A stretch of DNA of 64,000 nt from Gimesia algae (GTDB taxonomy: Bacteria; Planctomycetota; Planctomycetia; Planctomycetales; Planctomycetaceae), in assembly GCF_007746795.1 (NCBI RefSeq), contig NZ_CP036343.1, positions 4,811,357 through 4,875,356 on the forward strand, given 5' to 3'. The notes below the pieces were generated by a model. The model made no database searches. It was not told the DNA's origin and was given only the letters and a program-made list of their open reading frames with translations. Shown here in pieces: positions 36,303 to 46,706 of this stretch. The position numbers were made by a program, and so were the translations under genes. How positions within the stretch are numbered: position 1 is the stretch's first letter; each line of letters begins with the position of its first letter.

Positions 36303-37106
36303 TCATTCCGGATAGTCAACCTGAACCAGATACAAACCACACGCCGGCGCAGTCGGCCCCGCCTGTGAACGGTCCATTCCTGCCAGAACTTTCTGTACAT
36401 CGCTTAGGGTCCAGCGACCGACGCCTACTTCCAGCAGCGTCCCCACAATCGCGCGCACCATATTGTATAAAAATCCGTCTGCTACGATATCAACGGTAAT
36501 AAAATCCATAGAAGTAGAACTCTCCGAGGCTGGAGCGGACTGCTCCAGTGCTCCCCAGATTGGCCAAACCCCGGTCCGCTGCACCGTCAGTTCTTTAATC
36601 GTCCGAATACTGGTTGCCTTGTTGGGAAAATGTGATTCAAAACAGCGAAAATCATGTTTTCCCAGTAACTCTTGCCCAGCGACATGCATGCGGTCAGAGT
36701 CCAGCGGACGGCCGAATTCGCTCACATATTTTTTCAGAAACGGATAGGAAACCGCGGAATTATGAATCACATACCGATACCGTTTCTGGATGGCCGAATA
36801 GGTAGCATGGAAGTCTGCAGATACTTCCCGGGCTTCTCGTACACAAATACTGTCTGGCAGAAATCGCTGCAGCCCTGTTTGCAGATTTTTACAGGGGATT
36901 TTAGAGTCCGTCTGAAAACTGGCGACCTGCCCTAAAGCGTGCACACCGGCATCCGTGCGACCTGCGACCAGCACGGGACTGCACTGCTGCGTCAGCTGTT
37001 CAATTGCCTTTTGCACACAAGCCTGGACTGACGGCCCATTGGGTTGCACCTGCCACCCCGCGTAGTCCGATCCGTCATAAGCTAATGTCAGTTTGATATT
37101 TCTCAT
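36303..37106 (-). CDS. truA: tRNA pseudouridine(38-40) synthase
   Basis: 267 residues. 'NIKLTLAYDGSDYAGWQVQP' and the catalytic motif 'VLVAGRTDAGVHALGQVASF' (active-site Asp in RTDAG) are diagnostic, with 'FLYNMVRAIVGTLLEVG' near the C-terminus. TruA isomerises uridines 38-40 in the anticodon stem of many tRNAs. It lies downstream of argH on the same strand, with 59 bp between. Confidence 0.95.
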   Translation of the reverse strand: MRNIKLTLAYDGSDYAGWQVQPNGPSVQACVQKAIEQLTQQCSPVLVAGRTDAGVHALGQVASFQTDSKIPCKNLQTGLQRFLPDSICVREAREVSADFHATYSAIQKRYRYVIHNSAVSYPFLKKYVSEFGRPLDSDRMHVAGQELLGKHDFRCFESHFPNKATSIRTIKELTVQRTGVWPIWGALEQSAPASESSTSMDFITVDIVADGFLYNMVRAIVGTLLEVGVGRWTLSDVQKVLAGMDRSQAGPTAPACGLYLVQVDYPE

Positions 37107-37165
37107 GAACGATCAATCAGCAGAGTTCAACACAGACAGAAATTGAGATTGCCGGAAAATTCTCC

Positions 37166-38545
37166 TTACAAACCCAGCTTCTCTTTCCAGTACTGTGTCT
37201 GTTCTTGCACTGGTGCTTCTCCCCCCGAACCAAAACTACAGAGCGCTGCCATCGCATTTCGTGCCCCCAGGACCTGATAGATATCCTGCTCAATCTGCAG
37301 ACAGGCCTGCTGCAGTTCTTCCAGAGACAAATCCACTAGACGAATGGACCGCGATTCACACAGCGAAACCAGTTTCCCCACGATGCCATGTCCGGTCCGC
37401 ATCGGCGTTCCCTTTTTGATCAGGTACTCCATCAGCGCAGTCGCGTCGAGAAATCCGTCTTCCAGCTTATTTGCGATCGTTTCCTGTTGCAGCTCTGCCC
37501 CTTCCACCATTGCCGCCGCCAGTTCCAGACAGGCGGCTACCGTATCGTAGGCATCAAACAGCGCCAGCTTGTCTTCCTGCATGTCACGATTGTAAGCCAT
37601 CGGCAGACCTTTGAGCAGCACCAGAATCTGCTGCACATCGGAGATCGGTCGGGCCGACTTGCCGCGTATCAACTCCAGCACATCCGGGTTCCGCTTTTGA
37701 GGCATAATCGACGAACCCGTAGTAAACGCATCAGGCAGTTTAATGAACCCGAATTCCGTCGAGAACCAGGCAATCCATTCTTCCGCCCAGTTACTGAGAT
37801 GCGTCGCAATCATCGCCATACAGAAACAGAACTCCGCCAGGTAATCCCGGTCGCTGGAAATATCCAGGCTGTTACGGGCCACGTCGGTGAACTCCAACAG
37901 TTCCGCCGTATAATGCCGATCAATGGGTAACGACGTTCCCGCCAACGCGGCTCCTCCCAGGGGGGAGACATTCACCCGCTTCAGGCAGTCTGCCAGACGC
38001 TGTCGGTCGCGGTCGAATTTCTCACAGTAAGCCAGCCAGTAATGGGCGGCCTTCACTGGTTGCGCCCGCTGCAGATGTGTGAAGCCAGGCAGTACAAGAT
38101 CCTGGTCTCGCTCGCAGCGCTCGACAAACGCAGTCTGCAGATCCTTGAGCAGTCCGTCCACTCGCTGAATCGCCTCGCGTGTGTAGAGCTTCAGATCAGT
38201 CGAAACCTGATCATTGCGGCTCCGCGCAGTATGCAGCTTGCGGCCCACATCGCCGACCCGTTCGATCAGCGCGCTTTCAATATGCATATGGATGTCTTCC
38301 AGTTCGAACCGAAACTCGAAGTTTCCTGCTTCAATTTCCTTGCCGATCTGGGTCAGCGTCTCGACAATCTGCGTGCATTCGTCATCGCTGATCAGTCCGA
38401 CTTTGGCCAGCATGCGGGCATGCGCCTGTGAACCCTGAATATCCACCGCCGCCAGTCGGCTGTCAAAACTGATCGATTCCGTAAACGCTTCCACGCGGGC
38501 ATCGGTCTGCTGTTGAAATCGTCCTCCCCAGGCTTTTGCGGCCAC
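37166..38545 (-). CDS. argH: Argininosuccinate lyase
   Basis: 459 residues from GTG 38545, which has GGAG 7 bases upstream; ATG 38563 would add six residues (MQWRNT) and place that GGAG inside the gene. Hallmarks: '[17 protein letters not shown]', '[18 protein letters not shown]', '[18 protein letters not shown]', '[10 protein letters not shown]' and the fumarase/aspartase signature '[19 protein letters not shown]' with the catalytic Ser. It cleaves argininosuccinate to arginine and fumarate, the last step of arginine synthesis. No other arg genes in the window. Confidence 0.96.
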   Translation of the reverse strand: MAAKAWGGRFQQQTDARVEAFTESISFDSRLAAVDIQGSQAHARMLAKVGLISDDECTQIVETLTQIGKEIEAGNFEFRFELEDIHMHIESALIERVGDVGRKLHTARSRNDQVSTDLKLYTREAIQRVDGLLKDLQTAFVERCERDQDLVLPGFTHLQRAQPVKAAHYWLAYCEKFDRDRQRLADCLKRVNVSPLGGAALAGTSLPIDRHYTAELLEFTDVARNSLDISSDRDYLAEFCFCMAMIATHLSNWAEEWIAWFSTEFGFIKLPDAFTTGSSIMPQKRNPDVLELIRGKSARPISDVQQILVLLKGLPMAYNRDMQEDKLALFDAYDTVAACLELAAAMVEGAELQQETIANKLEDGFLDATALMEYLIKKGTPMRTGHGIVGKLVSLCESRSIRLVDLSLEELQQACLQIEQDIYQVLGARNAMAALCSFGSGGEAPVQEQTQYWKEKLGL

Positions 38546-38829
38546 GGTGTTTCTCCACTGCATGTTGATTTTGAAAGTTGAACTCAGATCACTGTTATCG
38601 AAGACAACAGTCCCTGAACAGGAGATTAATCAGCAGGCCGCCATCCATCAAGCCGCCTGCCAGCCCGGAGTGAAAATGCAGCGATAATTTATGCTTTTTG
38701 GCCGGGTAATCTGGATTTTTGTTGGTAAATGGTCTCTTTCCCCCTCTACGATGGAATTCAGAGCGTTCCTTTTTTGCCACGCATCAAAACATTTATTAAG
38801 ACCAAGATTTGAAGCTTGAAGTCACTGCC

Positions 38830-39471
38830 ATGAAAAATCTGCTACCACTCCTGACCACCGTTGCCTGTCTGCTGGGAAGTTCTCATGCTCAGGCCGCCAT
38901 TGAAGCACAGAAACCGGATTCCCACTCGGAAACCACAACCACTGAAACAACTCCTCAGTGGATTGTTCAGATTTCGCCAGCACCAGGAGTAAATTCATAT
39001 GCCACACGGGAAACCCGCTTCCCGCTGATGCAAAGCCTGCAACCAGCCGATAAAAAGCCCGATTCAAAAGACCTGATTATCATCGCGCCGCGCGAGATCC
39101 CGGATGTCCAATCCACAGCGGTCTGTGAAAACTGCACCGCACGTCAGACCCCCATCAATCGCAGCTATTATCTGCGATCAATGCCCTGGTATCAGAACTC
39201 TACATTCGCACGCCTGCAAGGTTCCCCTGCCAATTACATGTACGGTGATCTCATCCGCTCCAACTGGTTCGGATCGCCTTATCAGGGAAACACATTCTAC
39301 TACAACGGTTACCGACCCTCCTTCCGTTTCGGCTCTCTGCAGTTCCGTGGGTTTGGAAATTATGATCGCATGTATAATCCACGGATCATTCCCTTTGGAT
39401 ATCAGTTCGCCGGTCTGCAGGACTTTTACACCGCTCTGGCATGGACATCGATGTTTCCTTCTCTACCTTGA
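38830..39471 (+). CDS. Secreted protein of unknown function
   Basis: 213 residues from ATG 38830, chosen because it gives a clean signal peptide (MKNLLPLLTTVACLLGSSHA, cleavage after QAA). The mature part has a Thr/Glu-rich stretch, a 'VCENCTARQ' Cys pair, and an aromatic/Arg/Gly/Asn-rich C-terminus ('YNGYRPSFRFGSLQFRGFGN'). No family recognised. The pattern is like many small exported planctomycete proteins. Divergent from argH. Confidence 0.7.
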   Translation: MKNLLPLLTTVACLLGSSHAQAAIEAQKPDSHSETTTTETTPQWIVQISPAPGVNSYATRETRFPLMQSLQPADKKPDSKDLIIIAPREIPDVQSTAVCENCTARQTPINRSYYLRSMPWYQNSTFARLQGSPANYMYGDLIRSNWFGSPYQGNTFYYNGYRPSFRFGSLQFRGFGNYDRMYNPRIIPFGYQFAGLQDFYTALAWTSMFPSLP

Positions 39472-39638
39472 TCTTCAGTTGCCATCCATCGATTGCAATC
39501 TGCCACACACTTCCTGCTCAAAACCGATCTAAGCCCCTCTCTTTGGGGGATTTGCCTAGCCTGTGCTAACCAGATCCGGTAAAATCATCTGCTCAATCTC
39601 TCCGATCATCTTCCACTTATTGAAGACGGGCCGAACGG

Positions 39639-41027
39639 ATGACTGAAGTATTTAATCACGGGATGTGCGCACCTCATCTGCTGAATCGACGTCAGGCATT
39701 ACAGGTCGGTGTCGGACTCTTCGGCTTAAACCTGCCACAGGTTCTGCAAGCGTCAGCCGGTCCAGACAAACCTGACCTCTCCTGCATCTTCATTTTCCTG
39801 GCAGGAGGCCCGAGCCATTTTGAAACGTTCGATCCCAAACCCAATGCACCAGTGGAAATCCGAGGCCCCTGGAGGCCGACGAGCACAAATGTGCCTGGCA
39901 CACAGATATGTGAAAAACTCCCTCTGCTGGCAACCCGCATGGATAAAGTGGCACTCATTCGCTCCTGGCAAGGCAAGAGTGGTTCACACAGTACCGGTTC
40001 CCAACATGTCGCCAGTGGTTTCGCTCCGGTAGGCAAACAGTATTTCCCTAACTTTGGTTGCCTCGTCTCAGCATTATACGGTAGTCGTGTGCCCGGAGTT
40101 CCTCCTCACCTCGGCATACCAGTTGCCGCGCGCTACACTGACCCTCCCGGCTATCTGGGTACTGCTTTCTCCGCTTTCGACCTGAAAGGTGATCCGCAAA
40201 AACCAGAGATGGAACTGGGGGGATTGAATCTTTCACGAACACGATTCGAAAATCGGCTTTCGATGTTGGATCAGCTGGAAAACTTGAGTCGTCTGCAGGA
40301 TGTAAAAAATTCGCAACTGGAATCGGTCGATAAGTTCACTGATGAAGCGATTGCCATGCTGACCAGTGGTGCAATGCAGAAAGCAGTGAATCTGAATGAA
40401 GAGCCGGTCAACACGCGCGAAAGGTACGGCGACAACCTGTATGGTCGCCGTGTTTTGCTGGCCCGCAGGCTGATCGAAGCCGGCGCGCGATTTGTAACAA
40501 TCAACCAGGCTGTACAGGGGGGACTGTTTGGCAGTGCAAAGACAAACGGCACCTGGGATAATCATGGCTGGCTGTTCGACTCCATGATGTCTTTCGCCAG
40601 TCGCCCGGCCGGAATGCCTGAGAACAAAAGGTGGCACAGCTATACCGGCCCCGGCAATCTGCCTCAATTGGACATGTCTCTGTCTGCATTACTTGATGAC
40701 CTTGATGATCGTGGCCTGTTGGACACCACCCTCGTCATCGCGATGGGAGAATTCGGTCGCACTCCCAAAATCAATGCGACTGCGGGACGTGATCACTACC
40801 CGAATGCAGGCAGTGTACTGATGGCCGGGGGCCCTGTTCAACGGGGGGTTGTCATTGGTGCCACCGACCGCAAAGGCAGCCTTCCCAGCACCCGCCCCTG
40901 GCGGCCCGAAGACTTTGCTACTTCAATTTACCATGCCCTGGGCATCAATTCACATCAAACCTACTTCCCCCGCCTGCCCCGTCCCACTCCTATTGCAAAC
41001 GGAGAAATTATCGAGGGATTGTTTTAA
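39639..41027 (+). CDS. DUF1501 domain protein, probable Tat-exported
   Basis: 462 residues. N-terminal 'NRRQALQVGVGLFGLNL' is a twin-arginine-like signal. The body has 'IFIFLAGGPSHFETFDPKPN', 'FVTINQAVQGG', 'WDNHGWLFD' and 'VIAMGEFGRTPKINATAGRD', the metal-binding regions of DUF1501, a family in the alkaline-phosphatase/sulfatase-like fold. In planctomycetes DUF1501 genes usually stand next to DUF1549/DUF1553 cytochrome-like genes; here there is no partner, so this is an orphan. Substrate and reaction are unknown. Confidence 0.9.
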   Translation: MTEVFNHGMCAPHLLNRRQALQVGVGLFGLNLPQVLQASAGPDKPDLSCIFIFLAGGPSHFETFDPKPNAPVEIRGPWRPTSTNVPGTQICEKLPLLATRMDKVALIRSWQGKSGSHSTGSQHVASGFAPVGKQYFPNFGCLVSALYGSRVPGVPPHLGIPVAARYTDPPGYLGTAFSAFDLKGDPQKPEMELGGLNLSRTRFENRLSMLDQLENLSRLQDVKNSQLESVDKFTDEAIAMLTSGAMQKAVNLNEEPVNTRERYGDNLYGRRVLLARRLIEAGARFVTINQAVQGGLFGSAKTNGTWDNHGWLFDSMMSFASRPAGMPENKRWHSYTGPGNLPQLDMSLSALLDDLDDRGLLDTTLVIAMGEFGRTPKINATAGRDHYPNAGSVLMAGGPVQRGVVIGATDRKGSLPSTRPWRPEDFATSIYHALGINSHQTYFPRLPRPTPIANGEIIEGLF

Positions 41028-41189
41028 GATCATGTAAGCTACACCATCGTATTTCCATTGAGTTCCAGAAAACTCAACTCGATCATTTCCAAGGGATTGC
41101 ATCCGCAGTTCGCTCCTGCTAGTTTTCAGTTTTCAACCTGCACACAGGTTTTCTAATCGCGACTGATCCTCGAAGGAGTCTGTATATCA

Positions 41190-41888
41190 ATGACGACTGA
41201 AGCTCCCAAAGCCGTCGTGCTCGTCAGTGGAGGCCTCGATTCGGCAACGACATTAGCCATTGCTGCCGACGCCGGTTTTGAATTGTATGCCCTGTCATTC
41301 GATTATGGTCAACGACATCGGCACGAACTGAAAGCTGCGGAAAAAGTCTGCCAGGCATTTGATGTCAAAAAATTCGTGACTTTTCCGTTGGATTTACGCG
41401 TCTTTGGTGGTTCCGCGTTGACAGCTGATATTGATGTCCCCAAAGATCGCTCCGAGCATGATCTGGAAACGGGAATTCCCATTACCTATGTTCCCGCGCG
41501 GAATACTGTATTTCTTTCACTCGCATTGGCCTGGGCAGAAACGCTGAATGCCTACGATCTGTTTATTGGTGTAAACGCCGTCGATTACAGCGGCTATCCC
41601 GACTGTCGCCCCGAGTTTATCAGTGCCTTTCAGACCGTCGCTTCACTGGCTACCAAAACTGGCGTCGAGCATTCTGGCCACTGGAAAATCCATACTCCGC
41701 TTATCTCGCTGAAGAAAGCTGACATTATCAAAACAGGCATGGAACTTGGCGTCGACTACGGACTGACACACAGTTGCTACGATCCACTGTCTGATGGTAC
41801 ACCTTGCGGACACTGTGACTCCTGCCAGCTTCGCGCCAAAGGTTTTCAGGAAGCCGGCTTTGCCGATCCTGCACTGAAAACAGACTGA
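41190..41888 (+). CDS. queC: 7-cyano-7-deazaguanine synthase
   Basis: 232 residues. The PP-loop '[16 protein letters not shown]' near residue 10, '[15 protein letters not shown]', '[18 protein letters not shown]' and the zinc site Cys ... 'CGHCDSC' near the C-terminus identify QueC, which makes preQ0 from 7-carboxy-7-deazaguanine, ATP and ammonia on the queuosine path. GAAGGAG lies about 10 bases before ATG 41190. queD, queE and queF are not in the window, and no preQ1 riboswitch was seen upstream. It converges with the nitrilase gene, 5 bp apart. Confidence 0.95.
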   Translation: MTTEAPKAVVLVSGGLDSATTLAIAADAGFELYALSFDYGQRHRHELKAAEKVCQAFDVKKFVTFPLDLRVFGGSALTADIDVPKDRSEHDLETGIPITYVPARNTVFLSLALAWAETLNAYDLFIGVNAVDYSGYPDCRPEFISAFQTVASLATKTGVEHSGHWKIHTPLISLKKADIIKTGMELGVDYGLTHSCYDPLSDGTPCGHCDSCQLRAKGFQEAGFADPALKTD

Positions 41889-41893
41889 AATAC

Positions 41894-42850
41894 TCAACTG
41901 GACGGTTTCAATTCCCAACCAGGGACTGTCACCGGCGGCTCGGTCGGTGGTTCGACCAGTTTTCCATACAGGTCAGGTCGACGGGCACGTATATAGCGCC
42001 GTCCTCCGGCCTGATGCAGTTTTTCATCCGTGCACAATGCTATGGCAATATCATCACCCAGCTTTGTACATTCGGCAATGATTTCGCCAAACGGATCCAC
42101 AATCATCGAGAGCCCCGGTTTGACTTCCTGATCATCCATGCCAACCGGATTCGTGAAAATCGCATACACGCCGTTGTCATAAGCTCGCGCGGGCAGCCAC
42201 TTCATCAGCCAGCCTTTGCCTTTAGGCCCTTGAAACTCCTGTCGTAACCTGACCGGATCACGCTGGCGATTCTGCCAGAGCGCAGGATCGACCAGCCCAC
42301 GTCCCGGCATCACGGACGGCAGACAGCAGGTCACATGAGGCATGAAAATAATGTCTGCCCCCAGCAGCGCTGTCATCCGCACGTTCTCAACCAGGTTATT
42401 ATCGTAACAGATCAATATACCGCAGCGGCAGCCCCGCAGATCGAAAACCACATATTCACCGCCCGATGCCAGATGCGAATTCACAAATGCATGCAGTTTG
42501 CGGAATCTCGCTACCAGTTCACCACCATCAACACAGACATAAGTATTATAGACTTCGCCTTGATCGACTTCGAACAGTCCCGCCAGAATCGGCACACCGA
42601 CTTCCTGTGAAATCTGCATCAGTTCCTGAGTACTCGGGCCATCGGGCACCTGTTCCGCCAGATCCAGCAGTTCCTCTTTCGAGAATGATTGCACAAACGT
42701 GTAAGCGGGGATACAACATTCATGGAAGCTGACAATTTCCGCTCCCTGTTCGACCGCCTGTTGTGAGAGTTCGCGAATCCGCTGCAGGTTAAAAGCTTTG
42801 TCCCCATTACGGTGTTCAAACTGGACGGCAGCGATCCTGATGTCTCTCAT
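41894..42850 (-). CDS. Carbon-nitrogen hydrolase (nitrilase superfamily)
   Basis: 318 residues. The Glu-Lys-Cys triad is visible: Glu44 in 'FHECCIPAYTF', Lys118 in 'RFRKLHAFV' and Cys148 in 'GILICYDNNLVENVRM'. Members cleave C-N bonds of amides or nitriles; N-carbamoyl-amine/putrescine-type amidases are the closest in feel, but the substrate cannot be read from sequence. Cytoplasmic, no signal peptide. Divergent from pepA with about 100 bp between, which must hold both promoters. Confidence 0.88.
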   Translation of the reverse strand: MRDIRIAAVQFEHRNGDKAFNLQRIRELSQQAVEQGAEIVSFHECCIPAYTFVQSFSKEELLDLAEQVPDGPSTQELMQISQEVGVPILAGLFEVDQGEVYNTYVCVDGGELVARFRKLHAFVNSHLASGGEYVVFDLRGCRCGILICYDNNLVENVRMTALLGADIIFMPHVTCCLPSVMPGRGLVDPALWQNRQRDPVRLRQEFQGPKGKGWLMKWLPARAYDNGVYAIFTNPVGMDDQEVKPGLSMIVDPFGEIIAECTKLGDDIAIALCTDEKLHQAGGRRYIRARRPDLYGKLVEPPTEPPVTVPGWELKPSS

Positions 42851-42952
42851 TTGGCTTTTATTCCTGATCTGCTAAACTGTGGGACAACCAATCTGTGCAA
42901 CAAACCTATCTTAATCTGATGATTTTCAACAATAAAGGGACTGATCGAACCG

Positions 42953-44446
42953 ATGGCTATGCAATTCACAAATGAATCACTCTCCTCTCTCACTGCTGAC
43001 TGGCTGGTTTTAGGGCTGGCCGAGTCGGCTCCACTGAGCGCCTCAATTACGGAACTGGACCAGACACTAGGCGGTCTCCTATCCCGTCTCATCGAAAGCG
43101 AAGATTTCACAGGCAAGGCGGGCACCACGACCACATTGCTGGGGATTACTGAAATCAAGACGCCACGCATTCTGCTAGTTGGGCTGGGGACGGCTGAAAG
43201 TATCAGTCTCGCATCGCTGGAAAAAGCAATGACAACCGCCGCTCGCTCAATTTCCAGTAAGCCGGACACCAGCATTGTCGTTGCCCTGCCTGAATTGGAA
43301 AAAAGTTCTCTCTCGACAGAGCAATTCGCTACAGTGATCAGCGCATCAATGATCGTGGGAGCCGTCGGCCAGGACCTGTACCGCAAAGAGGCAGCACGCT
43401 TCCCCTTTCAGCAGATCACGATCGCAGGCAGCGGTGAGGCAGCCGAATGCCAGCAGGCAGTGGATCGAGGCACGATTCTGGGAGAATCGATTAACCTCGC
43501 AAGAGAGATGGTCAACCGCCATGCCGGCGATATTTTCCCAATCAGCTTTGCTGACCGTGTGGTCGAAGTGGCGAAATCCACAGGGCTGGAAGCCGAAATC
43601 CTCGATGAAAATCAACTCAAACAGGAAAAGATGGGCTCCATGCTGGGCGTAGCACAAGGCAGTGATCAGCCGGCACGTCTTGCCATTTTGAAATATCAGG
43701 GTGCAGATCCCTCTGCTCCCACACTGGCCCTGGTGGGCAAAGGGGTCACCTTCGACAGCGGTGGACTTTCCCTGAAACCGAGCGATGGTATGAAAACGAT
43801 GAAATGCGATATGGGGGGCGCTGCTGCAGTTCTCGGCGCCATGAATGCGATCGCTCAACTCAAACTGCCCGTGAATGTCATCGGCTATATGGGTCTGGTT
43901 GAAAACATGGTCAATGGATCGTCTTACAAACTGGGCGATGTCCTGACGGCTCGTAACGGGAAGACCATCGAAGTCCTCAATACCGATGCGGAAGGGCGAC
44001 TGGTTCTGGCTGATGTTCTCTCTTTTGCCGTTGATCGTGGCGCATCAAATATAATTGACCTGGCAACATTAACGGGAGCCTGCGTAGTCGCGTTGGGTGA
44101 AGAAGTCACCGGGGTTTTTGCAAATCAAGCCGACTGGTCTAAAGCGGTTCAGGATGCAGCCAAGGCCAGCGGAGAAGATGTGTGGGAAATGCCCATGTTC
44201 CCGCAGTTTGCCGATCAACTGAAAAGCGATGTCGCCGACCTTAAGAACGTGGGAACCCGCTGGGGTGGCGCCATCACCGCGGCCAAATTCCTGGAAAACT
44301 TTGTCAGTGAAACGCCGTGGGTGCACCTGGATATCGCCGGACCGGCGTTCGCCTCAGCGAATGCCCCCCATCGTGAAGGGGGCGGAACCGGCTGTATGGT
44401 CAAAACACTGGTCCAAGTTGCCGCTCAGTATGGTTCAACCAAATAA
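42953..44446 (+). CDS. pepA: Leucyl (cytosol) aminopeptidase, M17
   Basis: 497 residues. The N-terminal macro-like domain is followed by the M17 catalytic domain with 'VGKGVTFDSGGLSLKPSDGM' (metal ligands Lys/Asp), 'MKCDMGGAAAVLGAM' and the family signature 'NTDAEGRLVLAD'. It is a two-metal, hexameric aminopeptidase releasing N-terminal residues from peptides in the cytoplasm. ATG 42959 is an alternative start. Convergent with the beta-helix gene, 10 bp apart. Confidence 0.95.
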   Translation: MAMQFTNESLSSLTADWLVLGLAESAPLSASITELDQTLGGLLSRLIESEDFTGKAGTTTTLLGITEIKTPRILLVGLGTAESISLASLEKAMTTAARSISSKPDTSIVVALPELEKSSLSTEQFATVISASMIVGAVGQDLYRKEAARFPFQQITIAGSGEAAECQQAVDRGTILGESINLAREMVNRHAGDIFPISFADRVVEVAKSTGLEAEILDENQLKQEKMGSMLGVAQGSDQPARLAILKYQGADPSAPTLALVGKGVTFDSGGLSLKPSDGMKTMKCDMGGAAAVLGAMNAIAQLKLPVNVIGYMGLVENMVNGSSYKLGDVLTARNGKTIEVLNTDAEGRLVLADVLSFAVDRGASNIIDLATLTGACVVALGEEVTGVFANQADWSKAVQDAAKASGEDVWEMPMFPQFADQLKSDVADLKNVGTRWGGAITAAKFLENFVSETPWVHLDIAGPAFASANAPHREGGGTGCMVKTLVQVAAQYGSTK

Positions 44447-44456
44447 AAAGAATCGA

Positions 44457-45947
44457 TTACTCTTCTGATTCTCTGTCGAGCGCCCCCAGGTCTTTCAGCG
44501 AGGCTGCGGGGCGTTTTTTGATTCCTCGCGGACCTTTGAACTGCTGCGTTACCGGAAAGTTGTTCTGAATCGCAACCGGCAGCAGACCGGCTTTGTTTAG
44601 GCACGCTGATTTCGCAGTCAGAAAGAAGAGATTCTTCTCCAAGTCCTGAAAACCAGGATTATCACCAGAATGGATTTCTGCTTCTGATTTCACATTCCCA
44701 TAACTACTCGAATGAGCGGCTTTCCAGCCCGCCTTGATCCAGTTATAGCTGAGCCCCGCAGTTCCCTTCTCATCCAGAATCGCTAAACTGCTGCCTGCGT
44801 GCGTGGTAAATAGGATGTTGTTGCGGCACTCGAGATGCTCGCTGTTCGTGGAGAGTCTGACCAGCGTTGTCGAGGCGCGTCTGGAAATCATCGTATTGTT
44901 ATATAAAAACAACGTCCCCTTACGGTAAGCACTTTCATCACCACTATCGCCGCCATAATGAATCATCTGGCTGTTGGAATCCTTTTCCAGTTTGATCAGG
45001 ACATTCCCATACACGTAGCTGCTGCGATAGCGAGGATCAAAGCGAATCGTATCGCCCCCTTCGGAATCCACGAGATCCAACTGGCGGTTTCCGCTCTCAA
45101 TCCAGTTGTATCGCACAACCAGCCCCGCCGAACGGTCTTTGAGATTATTCCCCAGACAGTTTTTTCTTAAAGGCCCCAGGTAGTTTCCCTGAAATGTGAT
45201 TCCCGCCGCTTCTGTGTAGACATTATGTTCATAATAACTGTTGGCAATCCCGTTATGGTAGATCGAACAGTTTTCCACCAGCAGATCTTTGGTGTCATAC
45301 GCTACAAACAGCCCATTGCCACAGTCATGCAGGTAGCAGTTTCGAATTGTAATATGCTCCCCTTTTTCAACAAAAATGGCCGCCGCATTCTGAAAGTATT
45401 TCTGCAGTCCTTCCGAACTGAAATAGAAAAAGGAAGGTCGCGCACTGCGAATATCGAGGTTTTCAATTACAATGTAGGCGGGCATGGTATCAGCGGGGTC
45501 GCGGGCACCACCAATCTTGATGATGCTTCGCTGTTCTCCCCAGAAGCGTAGCTGAGGACGCGTCATCGCCCGGCGTCCATCAATCACAGGCAGCTCCCCT
45601 TTTTCCGAGGGAATACCTTTGACCACAATCGGCTTGTCTTTGGTGCCCCGCCGACAGAGAACCCACTTGGTATGGTAAGGTTGAGGTCGCCAATGGATCT
45701 GAACTTCATCCCCGGCAACCAGACTTTCCCAGGGAACTTTCTCGACCAGGGTGTATTTTTTGCCGGGGCCGACTTCGTAGATGGTCGCTTCGACTTTGGT
45801 TGTGAACAGACAAAACAGGCTACAGGTCAGGAGGATCAGCATTGAGGATGAACACAGGCATCGCAACCTGAGATTCCGTTGTGTCACACCATCACGTTGA
45901 TTCACAGCACTTGGTCCTTTCTGAACAATCCCGTCTTTGTCGATCAA
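44457..45947 (-). CDS. Secreted right-handed beta-helix protein
   Basis: 496 residues as written from ATG 45947; a start at ATG 45842 (MLILLTCSLFCLFTTKVEA) would give a more normal signal peptide, as the long form has 35 residues before the hydrophobic core. The mature part has repeated short strands of parallel beta-helix type ('HITIRNCYLHDCGNGLFVAY', 'DLLVENCSIYHNGIANSYYE', 'LECRNNILFTTHAGSSLAIL'). Such proteins are often polysaccharide lyases or glycan-binding, but no catalytic signature was recognised. Confidence 0.8.
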   Translation of the reverse strand: MIDKDGIVQKGPSAVNQRDGVTQRNLRLRCLCSSSMLILLTCSLFCLFTTKVEATIYEVGPGKKYTLVEKVPWESLVAGDEVQIHWRPQPYHTKWVLCRRGTKDKPIVVKGIPSEKGELPVIDGRRAMTRPQLRFWGEQRSIIKIGGARDPADTMPAYIVIENLDIRSARPSFFYFSSEGLQKYFQNAAAIFVEKGEHITIRNCYLHDCGNGLFVAYDTKDLLVENCSIYHNGIANSYYEHNVYTEAAGITFQGNYLGPLRKNCLGNNLKDRSAGLVVRYNWIESGNRQLDLVDSEGGDTIRFDPRYRSSYVYGNVLIKLEKDSNSQMIHYGGDSGDESAYRKGTLFLYNNTMISRRASTTLVRLSTNSEHLECRNNILFTTHAGSSLAILDEKGTAGLSYNWIKAGWKAAHSSSYGNVKSEAEIHSGDNPGFQDLEKNLFFLTAKSACLNKAGLLPVAIQNNFPVTQQFKGPRGIKKRPAASLKDLGALDRESEE

Positions 45948-46004
45948 GAATGGGGATGCTCACCTCTCAGTACCCGCTGACATGAAACTTTAAGTTACAG
46001 CAGA

Positions 46005-46706
46005 CTAATGAACCTGAGCTGGTACCCACTGCACTGGTCGTGCTCCCTGTCGCGGTTGAGCGGAACTGGGTATCATAGCTGGGGCATGTAATAATGCGGG
46101 AGGAACCGATGACATTGGTTCTTCCGCAGCTGGAGCCGGCGCTGGTTTGCCCATCACACCTTTTGATCCCTGAGCGGGGACCGGGGATACTTTTTGGGGA
46201 ACCACGGTGGCAGGTCCTGTATGCGGAGCGCTCTCTGGGTGAACTGACTCCTGCATATAATTGCCTTCATAGGTTGGAGGGGCTTCGTAAGTTTGTGGGG
46301 ATTCATAAGTTTGTGGCCCCTGATAGCCCTGCGGCCCACAGGTGGGACAGCTAGACTGCGGAGCATAGGTCGGCGTAGGGTAAGATTCCATAGAACCATC
46401 GTCACCACCATAACTGAATGTTCCTGAAGTGATCATGCCTGGAATCGTACCACCAAAACCGCCTCCACAGGGATCACAAGTATTGCACGGATCGCAGGTC
46501 GAACAGGGATTACAGCAATGCTTCATCATTCGCTGTGCACGGTGCTTTGAAAGCTTACATTTGATATCATCCATGAAATCTGTGGGGCCATACATGGGAC
46601 CGCTACACACCATACCAGTTGCAGGGTCATAATATCCCGGGCCCGCACAACCAGTCATTGGCAGACAAAGTAAAATTCCTGCAATCAGTTTGAGCAACGA
46701 TTTCAT
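46005..46706 (-). CDS. Cys/Pro/Tyr-rich lipoprotein of unknown function
   Basis: 233 residues. A lipoprotein signal (MKSLLKLIAGILLCLPMTGC) places the lipidated Cys at 20. Residues 65-80 hold six cysteines at exact three-residue spacing (C-NP-C-ST-C-DP-C-NT-C-DP-C), preceded by Cys64. Then come a Gly-rich part and a run of short Tyr/Glu/Pro repeats of the type QTYESP and PPTYEG (about 133-150), and a Pro/Ala-rich end. No enzyme motif. Planctomycete envelopes have been described as rich in Cys and Pro proteins, so a structural envelope role is a reasonable guess, not shown. Single gene. Confidence 0.8.
   Translation of the reverse strand: MKSLLKLIAGILLCLPMTGCAGPGYYDPATGMVCSGPMYGPTDFMDDIKCKLSKHRAQRMMKHCCNPCSTCDPCNTCDPCGGGFGGTIPGMITSGTFSYGGDDGSMESYPTPTYAPQSSCPTCGPQGYQGPQTYESPQTYEAPPTYEGNYMQESVHPESAPHTGPATVVPQKVSPVPAQGSKGVMGKPAPAPAAEEPMSSVPPALLHAPAMIPSSAQPRQGARPVQWVPAQVH

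Noticed and set aside
38595..38780. 61-codon minus-strand frame upstream of argH
   Set aside because: Basic N-terminus could pass for a small protein, but no ribosome site and no conserved pattern were seen.
41040..41189. Possible preQ1 riboswitch upstream of queC
   Set aside because: No preQ1-type pseudoknot pattern near the ribosome site could be recognised.
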